From contig NZ_JBALHR010000012.1 in NCBI RefSeq assembly GCF_036964905.1, forward strand, positions 1-64,000: DNA of 64,000 nt, read 5' to 3'. Each line of letters begins with the position of its first letter. Positions within the stretch are counted from its first letter, which is position 1. This stretch comes from Gemmobacter denitrificans (GTDB taxonomy: Bacteria > Pseudomonadota > Alphaproteobacteria > Rhodobacterales > Rhodobacteraceae). The notes below the pieces were generated by a model. That model saw nothing but the letters and a program-made list of their open reading frames with translations, made no database searches and was not told the DNA's origin. Made by a program: the position numbers and the translations under genes. Positions 8,778-18,491 of the stretch are shown here, piece by piece.

Positions 8778-9152
8778 GCGGTTCCTGCCCGTTTACCGGT
8801 TTTCTGTTTCGCCATCCTTGCAGAAATGCGGGCTTGTGGCCAGCCACAGCCCCGGATTCCCCCACGATCATGGCGGTTTTGCCGCAATCTCGCCGCAGTC
8901 GGCCCGCTGCCGCGCCGAAACGCAGGTCGGACGAAAAGTAAATGGAAGATTAATTTGTTTTATTACAATGGCTTGAAAGAAAGTCAGGGCTTTTATGCAG
9001 ATTTTTCCTTCGGCCCAAATGCCTCCCAACTCCCGCCACCATCAGGGGGCTATATGAGCCCATGCCGCAGCGAACAGCGGATCGGAACAGAGGCCGGTCG
9101 AAAGCTGAAGGCGGCAAGAACAGAGCAACACCTGAAGCAAGGGACTTATACG
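8778..9152. other. Divergent control region between transglycosylase and pilin genes
   Basis: A 375-base gene-free region. The part from about 8938 to 9020 is strongly A+T-rich (GTAAATGGAAGATTAATTTG and following), as expected for promoters firing left to the transglycosylase and right to the pilin. A TTGAAA at 8973-8978 followed by TATGCA is a weak sigma-70-like candidate with a short 15-base spacer. No operator repeat is obvious. Confidence 0.4.
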
Positions 9153-9344
9153 ATGAAACTGCTGAACATCTTCAAATCGTTCAAGAATGACGAATCCGGC
9201 GCCGTGACCGTTGACTGGGTGGTGCTGACCGCCGCAATCGTCGGCCTGGGCATCGTGGTTGTGCAGACCATCTCGCCGGCCATCGACAGCACCGCTGACG
9301 TGATCGTCGAAGACCTGGAAGAAGCCGCGACGCGCGATCGCTGA
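9153..9344 (+). CDS. flp: Flp-type IVb pilin (first copy)
   Basis: A 63-residue prepilin. A short basic leader MKLLNIFKSFKNDESG is cut by the prepilin peptidase after G16, giving a mature start AVTVDWVVLTAAIVGLGIVV, a single hydrophobic helix, and an acidic C-terminus. Instead of the classical Flp Glu5-Tyr6 the mature positions are Asp5-Trp6. It lies at the head of the Tad locus, and the ATG follows GCAAGGGACTTATACG. A longer open frame upstream is an artefact. It probably forms the major pilus subunit. Confidence 0.9.
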   Translation: MKLLNIFKSFKNDESGAVTVDWVVLTAAIVGLGIVVVQTISPAIDSTADVIVEDLEEAATRDR

Positions 9345-9378
9345 TATCGGTGCCTTCCCGGCATTGAAGCTATCTCAT

Positions 9379-9406
9379 GCTGCGGCTCTGACACCAGAGC
9401 CGCAGC
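9379..9406 (+). terminator. Strong hairpin between the two pilin genes
   Basis: A perfect 12-bp stem GCTGCGGCTCTG/CAGAGCCGCAGC with loop ACAC, followed only by TT. Lacking a long T run, it may act as a partial terminator or 3'-end stabiliser that raises the level of first-pilin mRNA over downstream genes. This is typical of major-subunit genes but is inferred here. Confidence 0.6.
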
Positions 9407-9488
9407 TTCATGCTTATGGCGGGACAGAAAGGTACGCGGCCGGGCTATCCGACAGGGCAGGATCCGGCAAGGTTGGAGGGTGTGAACC

Positions 9489-9662
9489 ATGCGGTCGTTT
9501 CGCAATTTCTGGCGCGACGAAACCGGCGCCATCACAGTTGACTGGGTCGTGCTGACCGCAGTGGTGATCGTGATGGTGGCGGGGGTCTTTGTCGTGATCC
9601 AACAGTCAGTCTTTGAAGACACGGCGGGCCGCATCGGCGACATGATCACCTCCTTCTTCTGA
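9489..9662 (+). CDS. Flp-type IVb pilin (second copy)
   Basis: A 57-codon gene: ATG at 9489, TGA at 9660-9662. The leader MRSFRNFWRDETG ends at G13, and the mature N-terminus AITVDWVVLTAVVIVMVAGV again has Asp5-Trp6 and a single hydrophobic helix, ending in MITSFF. It is clearly paralogous to the first pilin 145 bases upstream but shorter and with a different tail. GGTTGGAGGGTGTGAACC just before the start contains a good ribosome site (GGAGGG). It may be a minor pilin or an alternative major subunit. Confidence 0.87.
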   Translation: MRSFRNFWRDETGAITVDWVVLTAVVIVMVAGVFVVIQQSVFEDTAGRIGDMITSFF

Positions 9663-9705
9663 CAAGGCCATCGCGCAAGGGTACGTTTTAGGGGGACTTG
9701 GACGA

Positions 9706-10608
9706 ATGCGGACAGTATTCATTGCAGTTCTGGCCCTGGGCATGGCCCTGGCCGGATTTGCCGTATATATGGCACAGAATTACATCGGGCACACCCAGGC
9801 CCAGCTGGACAAGGAACGCGCTTTGCGCGACGAACTTGGCAAGCTGGTGAAGGTCTATGTGGTGAACAAACCGCTGGATTATGGCGACCCGATCACGCGT
9901 GACGACGTGGAAGAAATCTACTGGCAGGAAAAGGCTCTGCCTGAAGGTGTCTTCCGGGTGAAGCCGCGCCCCGCCGGGGATGACCCCGAAAAGGAGCCGG
10001 CCGATCCGCTGCTGTTCGCAGAAGGCGAAACCAGCCCGCGGTTTGTCCTTCGTCAGATGGAGAAATTCGAACCCATTCTGGCCATCAAGGTGACCGAACC
10101 CGGAGAAGCAGCAGGTCTGACCACCATGCTGGCAGCGGGCGAACGGGCCTTTACCATCAAGTTTTCGGATGCGTCAGGCGCATCGCGCTATCTGCAGCCC
10201 GGCAACAAGGTGGATGTGTACTGGACCGGCGTCACTTCCAGCGGGCAGGAAATCACTCAGCTGATCGAGACTTCGATTTCCATCATCGCGGTGGATCGCC
10301 CGGAAATGGACAAGAAGAAGGGCAGCACAAACGGCACGAATTTCGAAGCTCCCAAGGCAATGACCGTCGCGGCAAGCCCCGAACAGGTGGCACGCCTCAC
10401 CCAAGGTCAGGCCACCGGGAAGCTTTCCGTTGCACTGGTGGCCAAGGGTGATGCAAACCCAGTGACAGGCCCGATCGAAGTGGACAGCAATGCTCTGCTG
10501 GGGATCGAAGCGACCGAGGCGGCTCCGGTGTTGCAGCAGAAGGTCTGCACGATCAAGACCCGCAAGGGGGGCGAAGTGGTGGAAATCCCGATCCCTTGCA
10601 CCAACTGA
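9706..10608 (+). CDS. cpaB: Flp pilus assembly protein CpaB (RcpC)
   Basis: A periplasmic, inner-membrane-anchored component of the Tad apparatus, thought to work with the CpaC secretin. It has 300 residues with one N-terminal signal anchor (VFIAVLALGMALAGFAVYMA), then a SAF-like domain (VYVVNKPLDYGDPITRDDVE) and a C-terminal RcpC-type domain (RAFTIKFSDASGASRYLQPGN). GGGGGACTTGGACGA precedes the ATG. It is 43 bases after the second pilin. Confidence 0.93.
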   Translation: MRTVFIAVLALGMALAGFAVYMAQNYIGHTQAQLDKERALRDELGKLVKVYVVNKPLDYGDPITRDDVEEIYWQEKALPEGVFRVKPRPAGDDPEKEPADPLLFAEGETSPRFVLRQMEKFEPILAIKVTEPGEAAGLTTMLAAGERAFTIKFSDASGASRYLQPGNKVDVYWTGVTSSGQEITQLIETSISIIAVDRPEMDKKKGSTNGTNFEAPKAMTVAASPEQVARLTQGQATGKLSVALVAKGDANPVTGPIEVDSNALLGIEATEAAPVLQQKVCTIKTRKGGEVVEIPIPCTN

Positions 10609-10649
10609 CGGGAACCGGTTTTCCCTGTTCAGCAAGACCCGAGTCATGG

Positions 10650-10691
10650 GGCCCGACCCGATGCCGCATCTGGCGTCCGGTCGGGCCTTTT
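10650..10691 (+). terminator. Intrinsic terminator after cpaB
   Basis: The stem GGCCCGACC/GGTCGGGCC encloses a 20-base loop and is followed directly by TTTT. It lies 41 bases past the cpaB stop and about 150 bases before cpaC. It may end the pilin-cpaB transcript, so cpaC and later genes probably have their own promoter in the A+T-richer stretch 10700-10790. Confidence 0.65.
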
Positions 10692-10842
10692 GCCACAAAG
10701 ATTGGGGCTGTTGCAACTTTTCCACAGTAACTTTGCCCCACAAGGTTTTGATTCTTGCAAAAAAACGCCGCTTCCGGCATTTTGTCAAAATGAACGGGCA
10801 TGAAGACCCGAGTAACGAGGCGTGATCGGAAAGGCAGGTCAC

Positions 10843-12234
10843 ATGCAGGTGCGGACGTATTTTGCGGCAGGTATGCTGGCGATGGCCTTGGCCTCGACTG
10901 CCGCAACCTGCCTACAGGCTCAGAATTTGCGGGTGCTTGAAGGGTCGGCTTCTGCCCCTCTCAATGTGCCCATGAACCGTGCCGTGGTGGTGGAAAGCGA
11001 TGTTCCTTTTGCGGAGCTGTCGATTGCCAACCCCGGTATCGCCGATATCAACACCCTGTCGGACCGGTCGGTCTATGTGCTGGGCAAGGCGCCCGGTCGC
11101 ACGACGCTGACACTTCTGGCCGGAGATGGATCGCTGATTTCCAACGTGGAAGTCCAGGTCGCCCCGGATGTTGCAGAGTTCAAGGAACGCCTGCGTCAGA
11201 TCCTGCCGGGCGAGAATATCGAGGTTCGCACCGCCAATGACGGTATCGTGCTGTCGGGCATGGTCTCGTCAACCGCCAAGCTGGACCGCGCGCTGGATCT
11301 GGCCCAACGCTATGCCCCGGACCGGGTGTCGAACCTGATGACGGTCGGCGGTACCCAGCAGGTGATGCTGAAGGTCCGCTTTGCCGAAATGGAACGCTCG
11401 GTCGCCAAGAACCTGTCGTCGTCGCTGGCGATTTCGGGTGGCACCGATGTGGGCGTGATCGGCGAAACCGGCACCTGGCTGAATGGCAATAACAGCATCG
11501 GCAGTGACTCGATCACGGCAAGGGCCAATGCCAATGCGGCGCTTGGTCTGGGCTTTTCAGCCGGATCGCTGCAATTCGCCGTGCTGCTGGAGGCGCTGGA
11601 ATCCAAGGGTGTTGTGCGCACCCTGGCCGAACCCAACCTGACGGCCCTGTCTGGTCAGGAAGCCAAGTTTCTGGCCGGTGGGGAATATCCGATCCCGGTG
11701 GCCAACGAAGATGGCATTACCGTCGAATACAAACCCTTCGGCGTTGAGCTGAACTTCACCCCGATCGTGGTCGATGGTGATGCGATCAACCTGACCATCA
11801 ACGCCGCCGTTTCGGCCATCGACAGCACCATTGCCATCGAGAACGAAGGGTTCAGCGTCAACGCCTTCAAACGCCGTGAAACTTCGACCACGGTCGAAAT
11901 GCGCGATGGCGAAAGCTTTGCCATCGCCGGTCTGCTGCAGGATGACTTCCGCGATCTGAACGGGCAGGTGCCGTGGCTGGGCGATATCCCGATCCTGGGC
12001 AGCCTGTTCCGCAGCGCCGAATATCAGCGCAAGCAATCCGAACTGGTGATCATCGTCACCCCGCATCTGGTGACTCCGACGCGCGGTCAGGTTCTGGCGC
12101 TGCCGACCGACCGGGTCCGCATCCCGACCGAAAAGGAGCTGTTCCTGTTCGGCAAGGTGGCAGGCAGCAAGGGTCCGGCGGGCGAAGTGGCCCGGCAGGA
12201 TTTCAGCGGCTCTTACGGCTATGTGATGGAGTGA
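10843..12234 (+). CDS. cpaC: Tad outer-membrane secretin CpaC (RcpA)
   Basis: Forms the outer-membrane channel for the Flp pilus. A 463-residue form starts with a signal peptide (YFAAGMLAMALASTAATCLQA). Next come an N-terminal pilus/BON-like region (LNVPMNRAVVVESDVPFAEL, VYVLGKAPGRTTLTLL) and the C-terminal secretin core with VRTLAEPNLTALSGQEAKF, GVELNFTP and the closing VPWLGDIPILGSLFRS and ELVIIVTPHLV motifs. A GTG seven codons upstream (10822) is an alternative start; the ATG at 10843 gives the more usual signal peptide. Confidence 0.95.
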   Translation: MQVRTYFAAGMLAMALASTAATCLQAQNLRVLEGSASAPLNVPMNRAVVVESDVPFAELSIANPGIADINTLSDRSVYVLGKAPGRTTLTLLAGDGSLISNVEVQVAPDVAEFKERLRQILPGENIEVRTANDGIVLSGMVSSTAKLDRALDLAQRYAPDRVSNLMTVGGTQQVMLKVRFAEMERSVAKNLSSSLAISGGTDVGVIGETGTWLNGNNSIGSDSITARANANAALGLGFSAGSLQFAVLLEALESKGVVRTLAEPNLTALSGQEAKFLAGGEYPIPVANEDGITVEYKPFGVELNFTPIVVDGDAINLTINAAVSAIDSTIAIENEGFSVNAFKRRETSTTVEMRDGESFAIAGLLQDDFRDLNGQVPWLGDIPILGSLFRSAEYQRKQSELVIIVTPHLVTPTRGQVLALPTDRVRIPTEKELFLFGKVAGSKGPAGEVARQDFSGSYGYVME

Positions 12235-12239
12235 GAGGG

Positions 12240-12893
12240 ATGGCACGCTTTCTGCAGTACCTGATGCTGCCCGCCCTTGCGCTAGGCCTTGCGGCCTGTG
12301 GGCCGTCGTTCAATCGCGAATTGGGGGCCGAGGTTGACGAGGGCGCTTTTGGCCAGCCCACGCTGAACAACACTTTGATCATGTCGGGCGAGCGGGACTA
12401 CCGGATCGAACTGGGCCAGCGTTTCGCGCGTGAAGTGCCTTCGACCGTGACCTTTGCCTTCAATTCGGCGCAACTGACACCCGAAGCGATGAAGGCGCTG
12501 GATCATCAGGCCAACTGGATCCGACAGTTCCCCGAACTGCGCTTCTCGGTCTATGGCCATACCGATCTTGTCGGTTCGGCCGGATACAACAAGGCTCTGG
12601 GCAAGCGCCGGGCACAGGCCGTTGTCGCCTATCTGGAAAGCCGTGGCGTGTCGCGGTCGCGGCTGCAGGCGCTGGTTTCCTATGGCAAGACCCGGCCGGT
12701 CATCCAGACATCCGGCCCGGAACAGCAAAACCGCCGCACCGTGACGGAAGTGGCAGGCTTTGTCGAACGCGGCAAACCGATCCCGCTGAACGGGAAATAT
12801 GCCGAAGTCATCATGCGCGAATACATCGTGCTGGCGGAACGCGAACATCCCAAACCGAAAATCATTACAACGCAGGTGAATCCAAGCCAGTAA
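12240..12893 (+). CDS. OmpA-family lipoprotein of the Tad locus
   Basis: A 217-residue protein with a lipobox LGLAAC (Cys20), so it is a lipoprotein. The C-terminal OmpA domain has VTFAFNSAQLTPEAMKALD, FSVYGHTDLVGSAGYNKALG and LGKRRAQAVVAYL, the peptidoglycan (DAP)-binding motif set. It starts 3 bases after the cpaC stop in the same operon, so it probably anchors the secretin channel to the cell wall. That function is inferred from domain and position. Confidence 0.9.
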   Translation: MARFLQYLMLPALALGLAACGPSFNRELGAEVDEGAFGQPTLNNTLIMSGERDYRIELGQRFAREVPSTVTFAFNSAQLTPEAMKALDHQANWIRQFPELRFSVYGHTDLVGSAGYNKALGKRRAQAVVAYLESRGVSRSRLQALVSYGKTRPVIQTSGPEQQNRRTVTEVAGFVERGKPIPLNGKYAEVIMREYIVLAEREHPKPKIITTQVNPSQ

Positions 12894-12917
12894 CCTGCTG
12901 GACAAGTTCGGAAAAAC

Positions 12918-12949
12918 CGGAAGGGCAGATCGCAGGGTCTGCCCTTCCG
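12918..12949 (+). terminator. Hairpin after the OmpA-like gene
   Basis: A perfect 12-bp stem CGGAAGGGCAGA/TCTGCCCTTCCG with an 8-base loop lies 25 bases past the stop. Only a short TTT appears downstream, so termination may be partial. The 210 bases between here and cpaE hold no other gene that I can see. Confidence 0.55.
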
Positions 12950-13159
12950 CCGTTTCCGGAACGGCGAAAAACCCCAGAAAGTCGATGATTTGGCCCCAAT
13001 CCTGCCAAACTTCGCAAGCAATTTTGGGGCAATCGAACCCTGCGCCGGAGAATCCTGCGCACGGGAACCGCGATGCAGCACATCGGATTGGGCGGCCCGG
13101 GCCCGGGCACCCTGCCCCATGGGCTGCTGCCGGGTCCCGGAACCGGAAGGAATGAGGCA

Positions 13160-14440
13160 ATGACGAGTGTGGCCAACCTGCAGCCCGATCCCGCGCCGAT
13201 CCTGGCCTGCACCATTTCGCGGGATGTGCAGAATTTTGAACTGCTCATCGACGACATGGAACAGGAACTGGGCGAGATGTGGGGCGACCTGAACTTCGCC
13301 GATGCCCGCATCTTTCTGGAACAACCCGACAGTGCCACGCTCAAATTCGTGGCCGTGGCGGTGGATGCCGAAGACGAGGTCGATCTGGGCAGTATCGCCG
13401 ACCTGATCCGCAGCGCCAAATCCAAGGGCATCAAGGTGGTGCTGATCGCCGATCAGCTGAGCCCGGTTGCCCTGCATCAATTGCTGCGTCAGGGGGCCGA
13501 TGATTTCGTCCCCTATCCGCTGCCCGAAGGCGCGCTGCATGAGGCTATCGAACGGCTGGAGCAGGCCCCCGCCCCGGCAGCCCCTGTGGCTGCCCCTGTG
13601 GCACAGCCTGCCGACCCGGACGAGCCGGTTCACACCCCCAGTTTCAAGGCCAAGGGGGATCGCGACGCCGTACTATTGCCGGTCCATGGTCTGGCCGGGG
13701 GCGTTGGTGCCACCACCTTTGCGGCCAATCTGGCCTGGGAACTTGCCAATATCGACAAATCCGCCCCCCCCAGGGTCTGCCTGATTGATCTGGACCTGCA
13801 ATTCGGTGCGGTGTCCACCTATCTGGACCTGCCGCGCCGCGAGGCGGTGTTCGAAATCCTGCAGGATACCGAACATGCCGACAGCGATGCCTTCCTGCAG
13901 GCCATGCTGACCTTCAACGACCGCCTGCATGTGTTCACCGCCCCGTCGGACATGCTGCCGCTGGACATTGTCACCCCAGAGGACATTGCCCGCATCCTTG
14001 ACATGGCGATGGCGAATTTCGATTTCGTCGTGGTCGACATGCCCAAGACCATCGTGGCCTGGACCGAAACCGTGCTGGCGCGTGCGCATGTCTATTTCGC
14101 GCTGATGGAACTGGACCTGCGTTCCGCCCAGAACGTGCTGCGCCTGACCCGCGCACTGAAGGCCGAAGGGCTGCCACATGAGAAGCTGCGTTTCCTGCTG
14201 AACCGCGCCCCCCGCTTTACCGATCTCACTGCCAAGGGACGTGTAAAGCGGATGGCCGAAAGCCTGGATATCTCGATCGAGGTGCAACTGCCCGATGGTG
14301 GTGCGCAGGTCACCCAAAGCAATGATCACGGCCTGCCCCTGTCCGAAACCGCCGCGAAGAACGCGCTGCGCAAGGAAATCGGCAAACTGGCCAAGACCCT
14401 GTTCGACACCAACAAGGCCGCTGAGTCCGCCCGGACCTGA
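13160..14440 (+). CDS. cpaE: Tad pilus assembly ATPase-like protein CpaE (TadZ)
   Basis: Localisation factor of the Tad system, of the MinD/ParA superfamily. It has 426 residues: an N-terminal receiver-like domain (about 10-130), an Ala/Pro linker (135-160), then the P-loop domain with AGGVGATTFAANLAWEL at about 179-195, VCLIDLDLQFG and VVVDMPKT. The deviant Walker A has Ala where MinD proteins carry both the signature and the P-loop Lys, so ATP hydrolysis is doubtful. The start at 13160 is preferred because AAGGAATGAGGCA precedes it and the family N-terminus begins there. Confidence 0.92.
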   Translation: MTSVANLQPDPAPILACTISRDVQNFELLIDDMEQELGEMWGDLNFADARIFLEQPDSATLKFVAVAVDAEDEVDLGSIADLIRSAKSKGIKVVLIADQLSPVALHQLLRQGADDFVPYPLPEGALHEAIERLEQAPAPAAPVAAPVAQPADPDEPVHTPSFKAKGDRDAVLLPVHGLAGGVGATTFAANLAWELANIDKSAPPRVCLIDLDLQFGAVSTYLDLPRREAVFEILQDTEHADSDAFLQAMLTFNDRLHVFTAPSDMLPLDIVTPEDIARILDMAMANFDFVVVDMPKTIVAWTETVLARAHVYFALMELDLRSAQNVLRLTRALKAEGLPHEKLRFLLNRAPRFTDLTAKGRVKRMAESLDISIEVQLPDGGAQVTQSNDHGLPLSETAAKNALRKEIGKLAKTLFDTNKAAESART

Positions 14441-14463
14441 GCCGCATTTGATGGGGGAGTGTA

Positions 14464-15915
<1,452 letters not shown>

Positions 15916-15921
15916 GGTGCG

Positions 15922-16893
15922 ATGATGACGATAGATCCCGCAATTATCGTATATGTCCTGATCTTTGTCGCCGTTCTGGCGCTGGTCGAAGGCATCTATC
16001 TGACGGTCTTCGGCAAATCCATCAGCCTCAACAGCCGGATGTCGCGTCGTCTTGCGCTGATGGAAAAGACCAACAACCGCGAAAAGGTTCTGGAACAGCT
16101 CCGCAAGGAAATGGGCCAGCACATGAATGCGCGGTCGATCCCGCTCTATTCCATTCTGGCCGACCGGGCGCAGAAGGCCAATATTGCCTTTTCGCCCATT
16201 CAGCTGATCGGGGTGATGGGGCTGCTGACGGTGTTTGCCTATTTCGGCCTGCAGGTGGGCACCCCGGCCGAGCCTTCGGTTCGTCTGCTTCTGGCCATCG
16301 CGATGGGCGTGGGCGGGGTTTACATGTGGGTGAACAAGAAGGCCAAGAAACGTATCGCGCTGATGGAGGAACAGCTGCCCGATGCGGTGGAGCTGATGGT
16401 GCGCAGCCTGCGGGTGGGGCACCCCTTCGCCTCGGCCCTGTCGATCGTCGCCAAGGAAGTGCCTGATCCGCTGGGCACCGAATTCGGCTTTATCGGCGAT
16501 GAGGCGGCCTATGGGCGCGACGTGTCGGAAAGCCTGAAGGCCTTTGCCGAACGGATGGACAACCAGGATCTGCGCTTTCTTGCCGTGGCCGTGACCATCC
16601 AGCAGCAATCAGGCGGCAATCTGGCCGAAATCCTGGAAGGACTGGCAAAGGTCATCCGGTCTCGCTTCAAGCTGTTTCGTCGTGTCAAGGCGATCACTGC
16701 CGAGGCGAAATGGTCGGGGATGTTCCTGTCCATGTTCCCCATCGTGGCGCTTCTGATGATCCTGATGATCAAGCCCGATTATTTCGACAAGGTAAAGGAA
16801 ACCTCGATGTTCGTGCCGGCTGCGCTGGTGGTGGGCGTGTTTCTGGCCTGCAACTATTTCTTCATGAAGATCATGGTCAATATCAAGGTGTGA
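15922..16893 (+). CDS. tadB: Tad inner-membrane platform protein TadB
   Basis: One of two GspF-like membrane proteins forming the Tad platform that CpaF acts on. It has 323 residues with hydrophobic segments near the N-terminus (IIVYVLIFVAVLALVEGIY), around 90-125 and two at the C-terminus. The cytoplasmic GspF domain contains LPDAVELMVRSLRVGHPFAS and QQQSGGNLAEILEGLAKVIR. It is tightly packed between cpaF and tadC (7-base gap). Confidence 0.94.
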   Translation: MMTIDPAIIVYVLIFVAVLALVEGIYLTVFGKSISLNSRMSRRLALMEKTNNREKVLEQLRKEMGQHMNARSIPLYSILADRAQKANIAFSPIQLIGVMGLLTVFAYFGLQVGTPAEPSVRLLLAIAMGVGGVYMWVNKKAKKRIALMEEQLPDAVELMVRSLRVGHPFASALSIVAKEVPDPLGTEFGFIGDEAAYGRDVSESLKAFAERMDNQDLRFLAVAVTIQQQSGGNLAEILEGLAKVIRSRFKLFRRVKAITAEAKWSGMFLSMFPIVALLMILMIKPDYFDKVKETSMFVPAALVVGVFLACNYFFMKIMVNIKV

Positions 16894-16900
16894 GGCTGGC

Positions 16901-17875
16901 ATGTTCGACACTATCAACGCCTTGCTGAAAGAAAGTTTCGGGCCCTTGGGGCCGGTGCTTGTGCTGCTGGGCCTGGGCCTTTTGCTGACGGCACTGGCCC
17001 TGCCGACGCTGTTGCAAAAGCGCAAGGATCCTCTCGACAAGCTCAAGGCGCTGCGCAAGGCCAGCGGCATGTCGGAAGAAGGGGCCACGCTGCGCCAGCG
17101 AGACGGCGCCGCCAAGCTGGAAAAATATGCGGCCTTCCTGGAACCCCAGAATGCCGAACAGATGTCGGCTTCGCGGTTGAAGATGATGCGCGCCGGATAT
17201 CGGCAAAAGAATGCCGTGCGCATGTATCACTTCGCGCAATTCAGCCTGGGGATCGGCTTTCTGATCCTGGGCCTGATCTACACCATGATCCTGAAAGCCC
17301 AGCATGGCGAGATGGAGACGCAGACGCTGATCCTTTACACCATCCTTCCGGCGGCAGCGGGTTACTACCTTCCCGCCTATTGGGTGCAGCGCAGATTGCA
17401 GACCCGGCAAGAGGAAATCATCTGCGGATTTGCCGATGCGCTTGATCTCATGCTGGTCTGTGTGGAAGCGGGCCAATCGCTGGATCAGTGCATCAACCGC
17501 GTCGCCAAGGAAACCCGGGCGGGCTATCCGGCACTGGCCGAGGAATTCGAAATCGTGAGCCAGGAGGTCAAGGCCGGCAAGGAACGCGTCCATGTTCTCA
17601 AGGACATGGCAGAACGTGTCGGCGTTCCGGATGTGGCCAGCTTTGTCACCACCCTGGTACAATCGGCCACTTTCGGGACAAGCATCGCCGAGGCGCTGCG
17701 GGTCTATTCCGCCGAAATGCGTGACAAGCGCGTGATGCGTGCGGAAGAAAAGGCAAACGTCTTGCCGACCAAGCTGACACTGGGCACAATGCTGTTCACC
17801 CTGCCGCCGCTGATGATCATCCTGATCGGGCCGTCGATCCATGGCATTGCCACCCAGCTGGGCGGTGGGGGCTGA
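16901..17875 (+). CDS. tadC: Tad inner-membrane platform protein TadC
   Basis: Second GspF-like platform protein, partner of TadB. It has 324 residues with an N-terminal membrane segment (PVLVLLGLGLLLTALALPTL), a central pair of segments and a C-terminal one (TLGTMLFTLPPLMIILIGPS). The GspF core includes FADALDLMLVCVEAGQSLDQ and FVTTLVQSATFGTSIAEALR. It is contiguous with tadB and the TPR lipoprotein genes. Confidence 0.94.
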   Translation: MFDTINALLKESFGPLGPVLVLLGLGLLLTALALPTLLQKRKDPLDKLKALRKASGMSEEGATLRQRDGAAKLEKYAAFLEPQNAEQMSASRLKMMRAGYRQKNAVRMYHFAQFSLGIGFLILGLIYTMILKAQHGEMETQTLILYTILPAAAGYYLPAYWVQRRLQTRQEEIICGFADALDLMLVCVEAGQSLDQCINRVAKETRAGYPALAEEFEIVSQEVKAGKERVHVLKDMAERVGVPDVASFVTTLVQSATFGTSIAEALRVYSAEMRDKRVMRAEEKANVLPTKLTLGTMLFTLPPLMIILIGPSIHGIATQLGGGG

Positions 17876-17889
17876 ACGCCGGAGCCGTC

Positions 17890-18453
17890 TTGAGACCAGT
17901 TTTTCTGTTGTCCGTCCTGCTGTTGGCCGCCTGTGTTCCGGGCGGCCGATCGGCTTTGCAGCAAGCCGAAAATGCCGCCCCCGTGGCCGATAGCCGCAAG
18001 GATGGGGTGGATGGCCTGCTGGTCGGCCATCGGCTGATGGAGGCGGGCGAACATGAACTCGCCCTGAAGGCCTATCTGCGCGCCGCCGCCGAAAACGGCA
18101 TGAGCGTGGATGTCCTTTCCGCCTTGGGATCGGCCAATCTTGCCCTTGGGCGGCTTGGCCAGTCGGAACAATTGCTGCGCCGCGCCATCGAGCTGGACCC
18201 GTCTTTCGTCCCGGCACAGAACAATCTGGGTGTCGTGCTGATGGAACGCGGCAAGGTGCCCGAAGCACGGGTGGTCTTTCAGCATGCCTTCGCGCTGGAC
18301 AGTGGCAAGACGGACTCGATCCGCGAGAATCTGAAGCGCGCAATAGCCATGTCGGAAAATTCGGTCTATTCTGAACCCGAGGAAAAAGAGGTTCACAACT
18401 TCTCGCTCGTGCGGCGGGGCCAGGGGGAATATGTGCTCCTGTCCGCGCTTTAG
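17890..18453 (+). CDS. TPR lipoprotein, TadD-like (first)
   Basis: A 187-residue lipoprotein with lipobox LLLAAC (Cys15) and about three TPR units (GEHELALKAYLRAAAENG, LGRLGQSEQLLRRAIELDP, ARVVFQHAFALDSGK). It probably acts as a pilotin or assembly scaffold for the Tad channel, as TadD does. The start is TTG at 17890 with GGAG at 17881-17884; no better in-frame ATG exists before the signal peptide. It lies 14 bases after tadC. Confidence 0.85.
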   Translation: MRPVFLLSVLLLAACVPGGRSALQQAENAAPVADSRKDGVDGLLVGHRLMEAGEHELALKAYLRAAAENGMSVDVLSALGSANLALGRLGQSEQLLRRAIELDPSFVPAQNNLGVVLMERGKVPEARVVFQHAFALDSGKTDSIRENLKRAIAMSENSVYSEPEEKEVHNFSLVRRGQGEYVLLSAL

Positions 18454-18491
18454 GGCAGGATCGCGGAACCCGAGCAGCAAAAGGACGCGAA

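Noticed and set aside
7917..9152. Long plus-strand open frame running into the first pilin
   Set aside because: It is antisense to the transglycosylase gene, has no recognisable protein content, and only its last 63 codons match a pilin.
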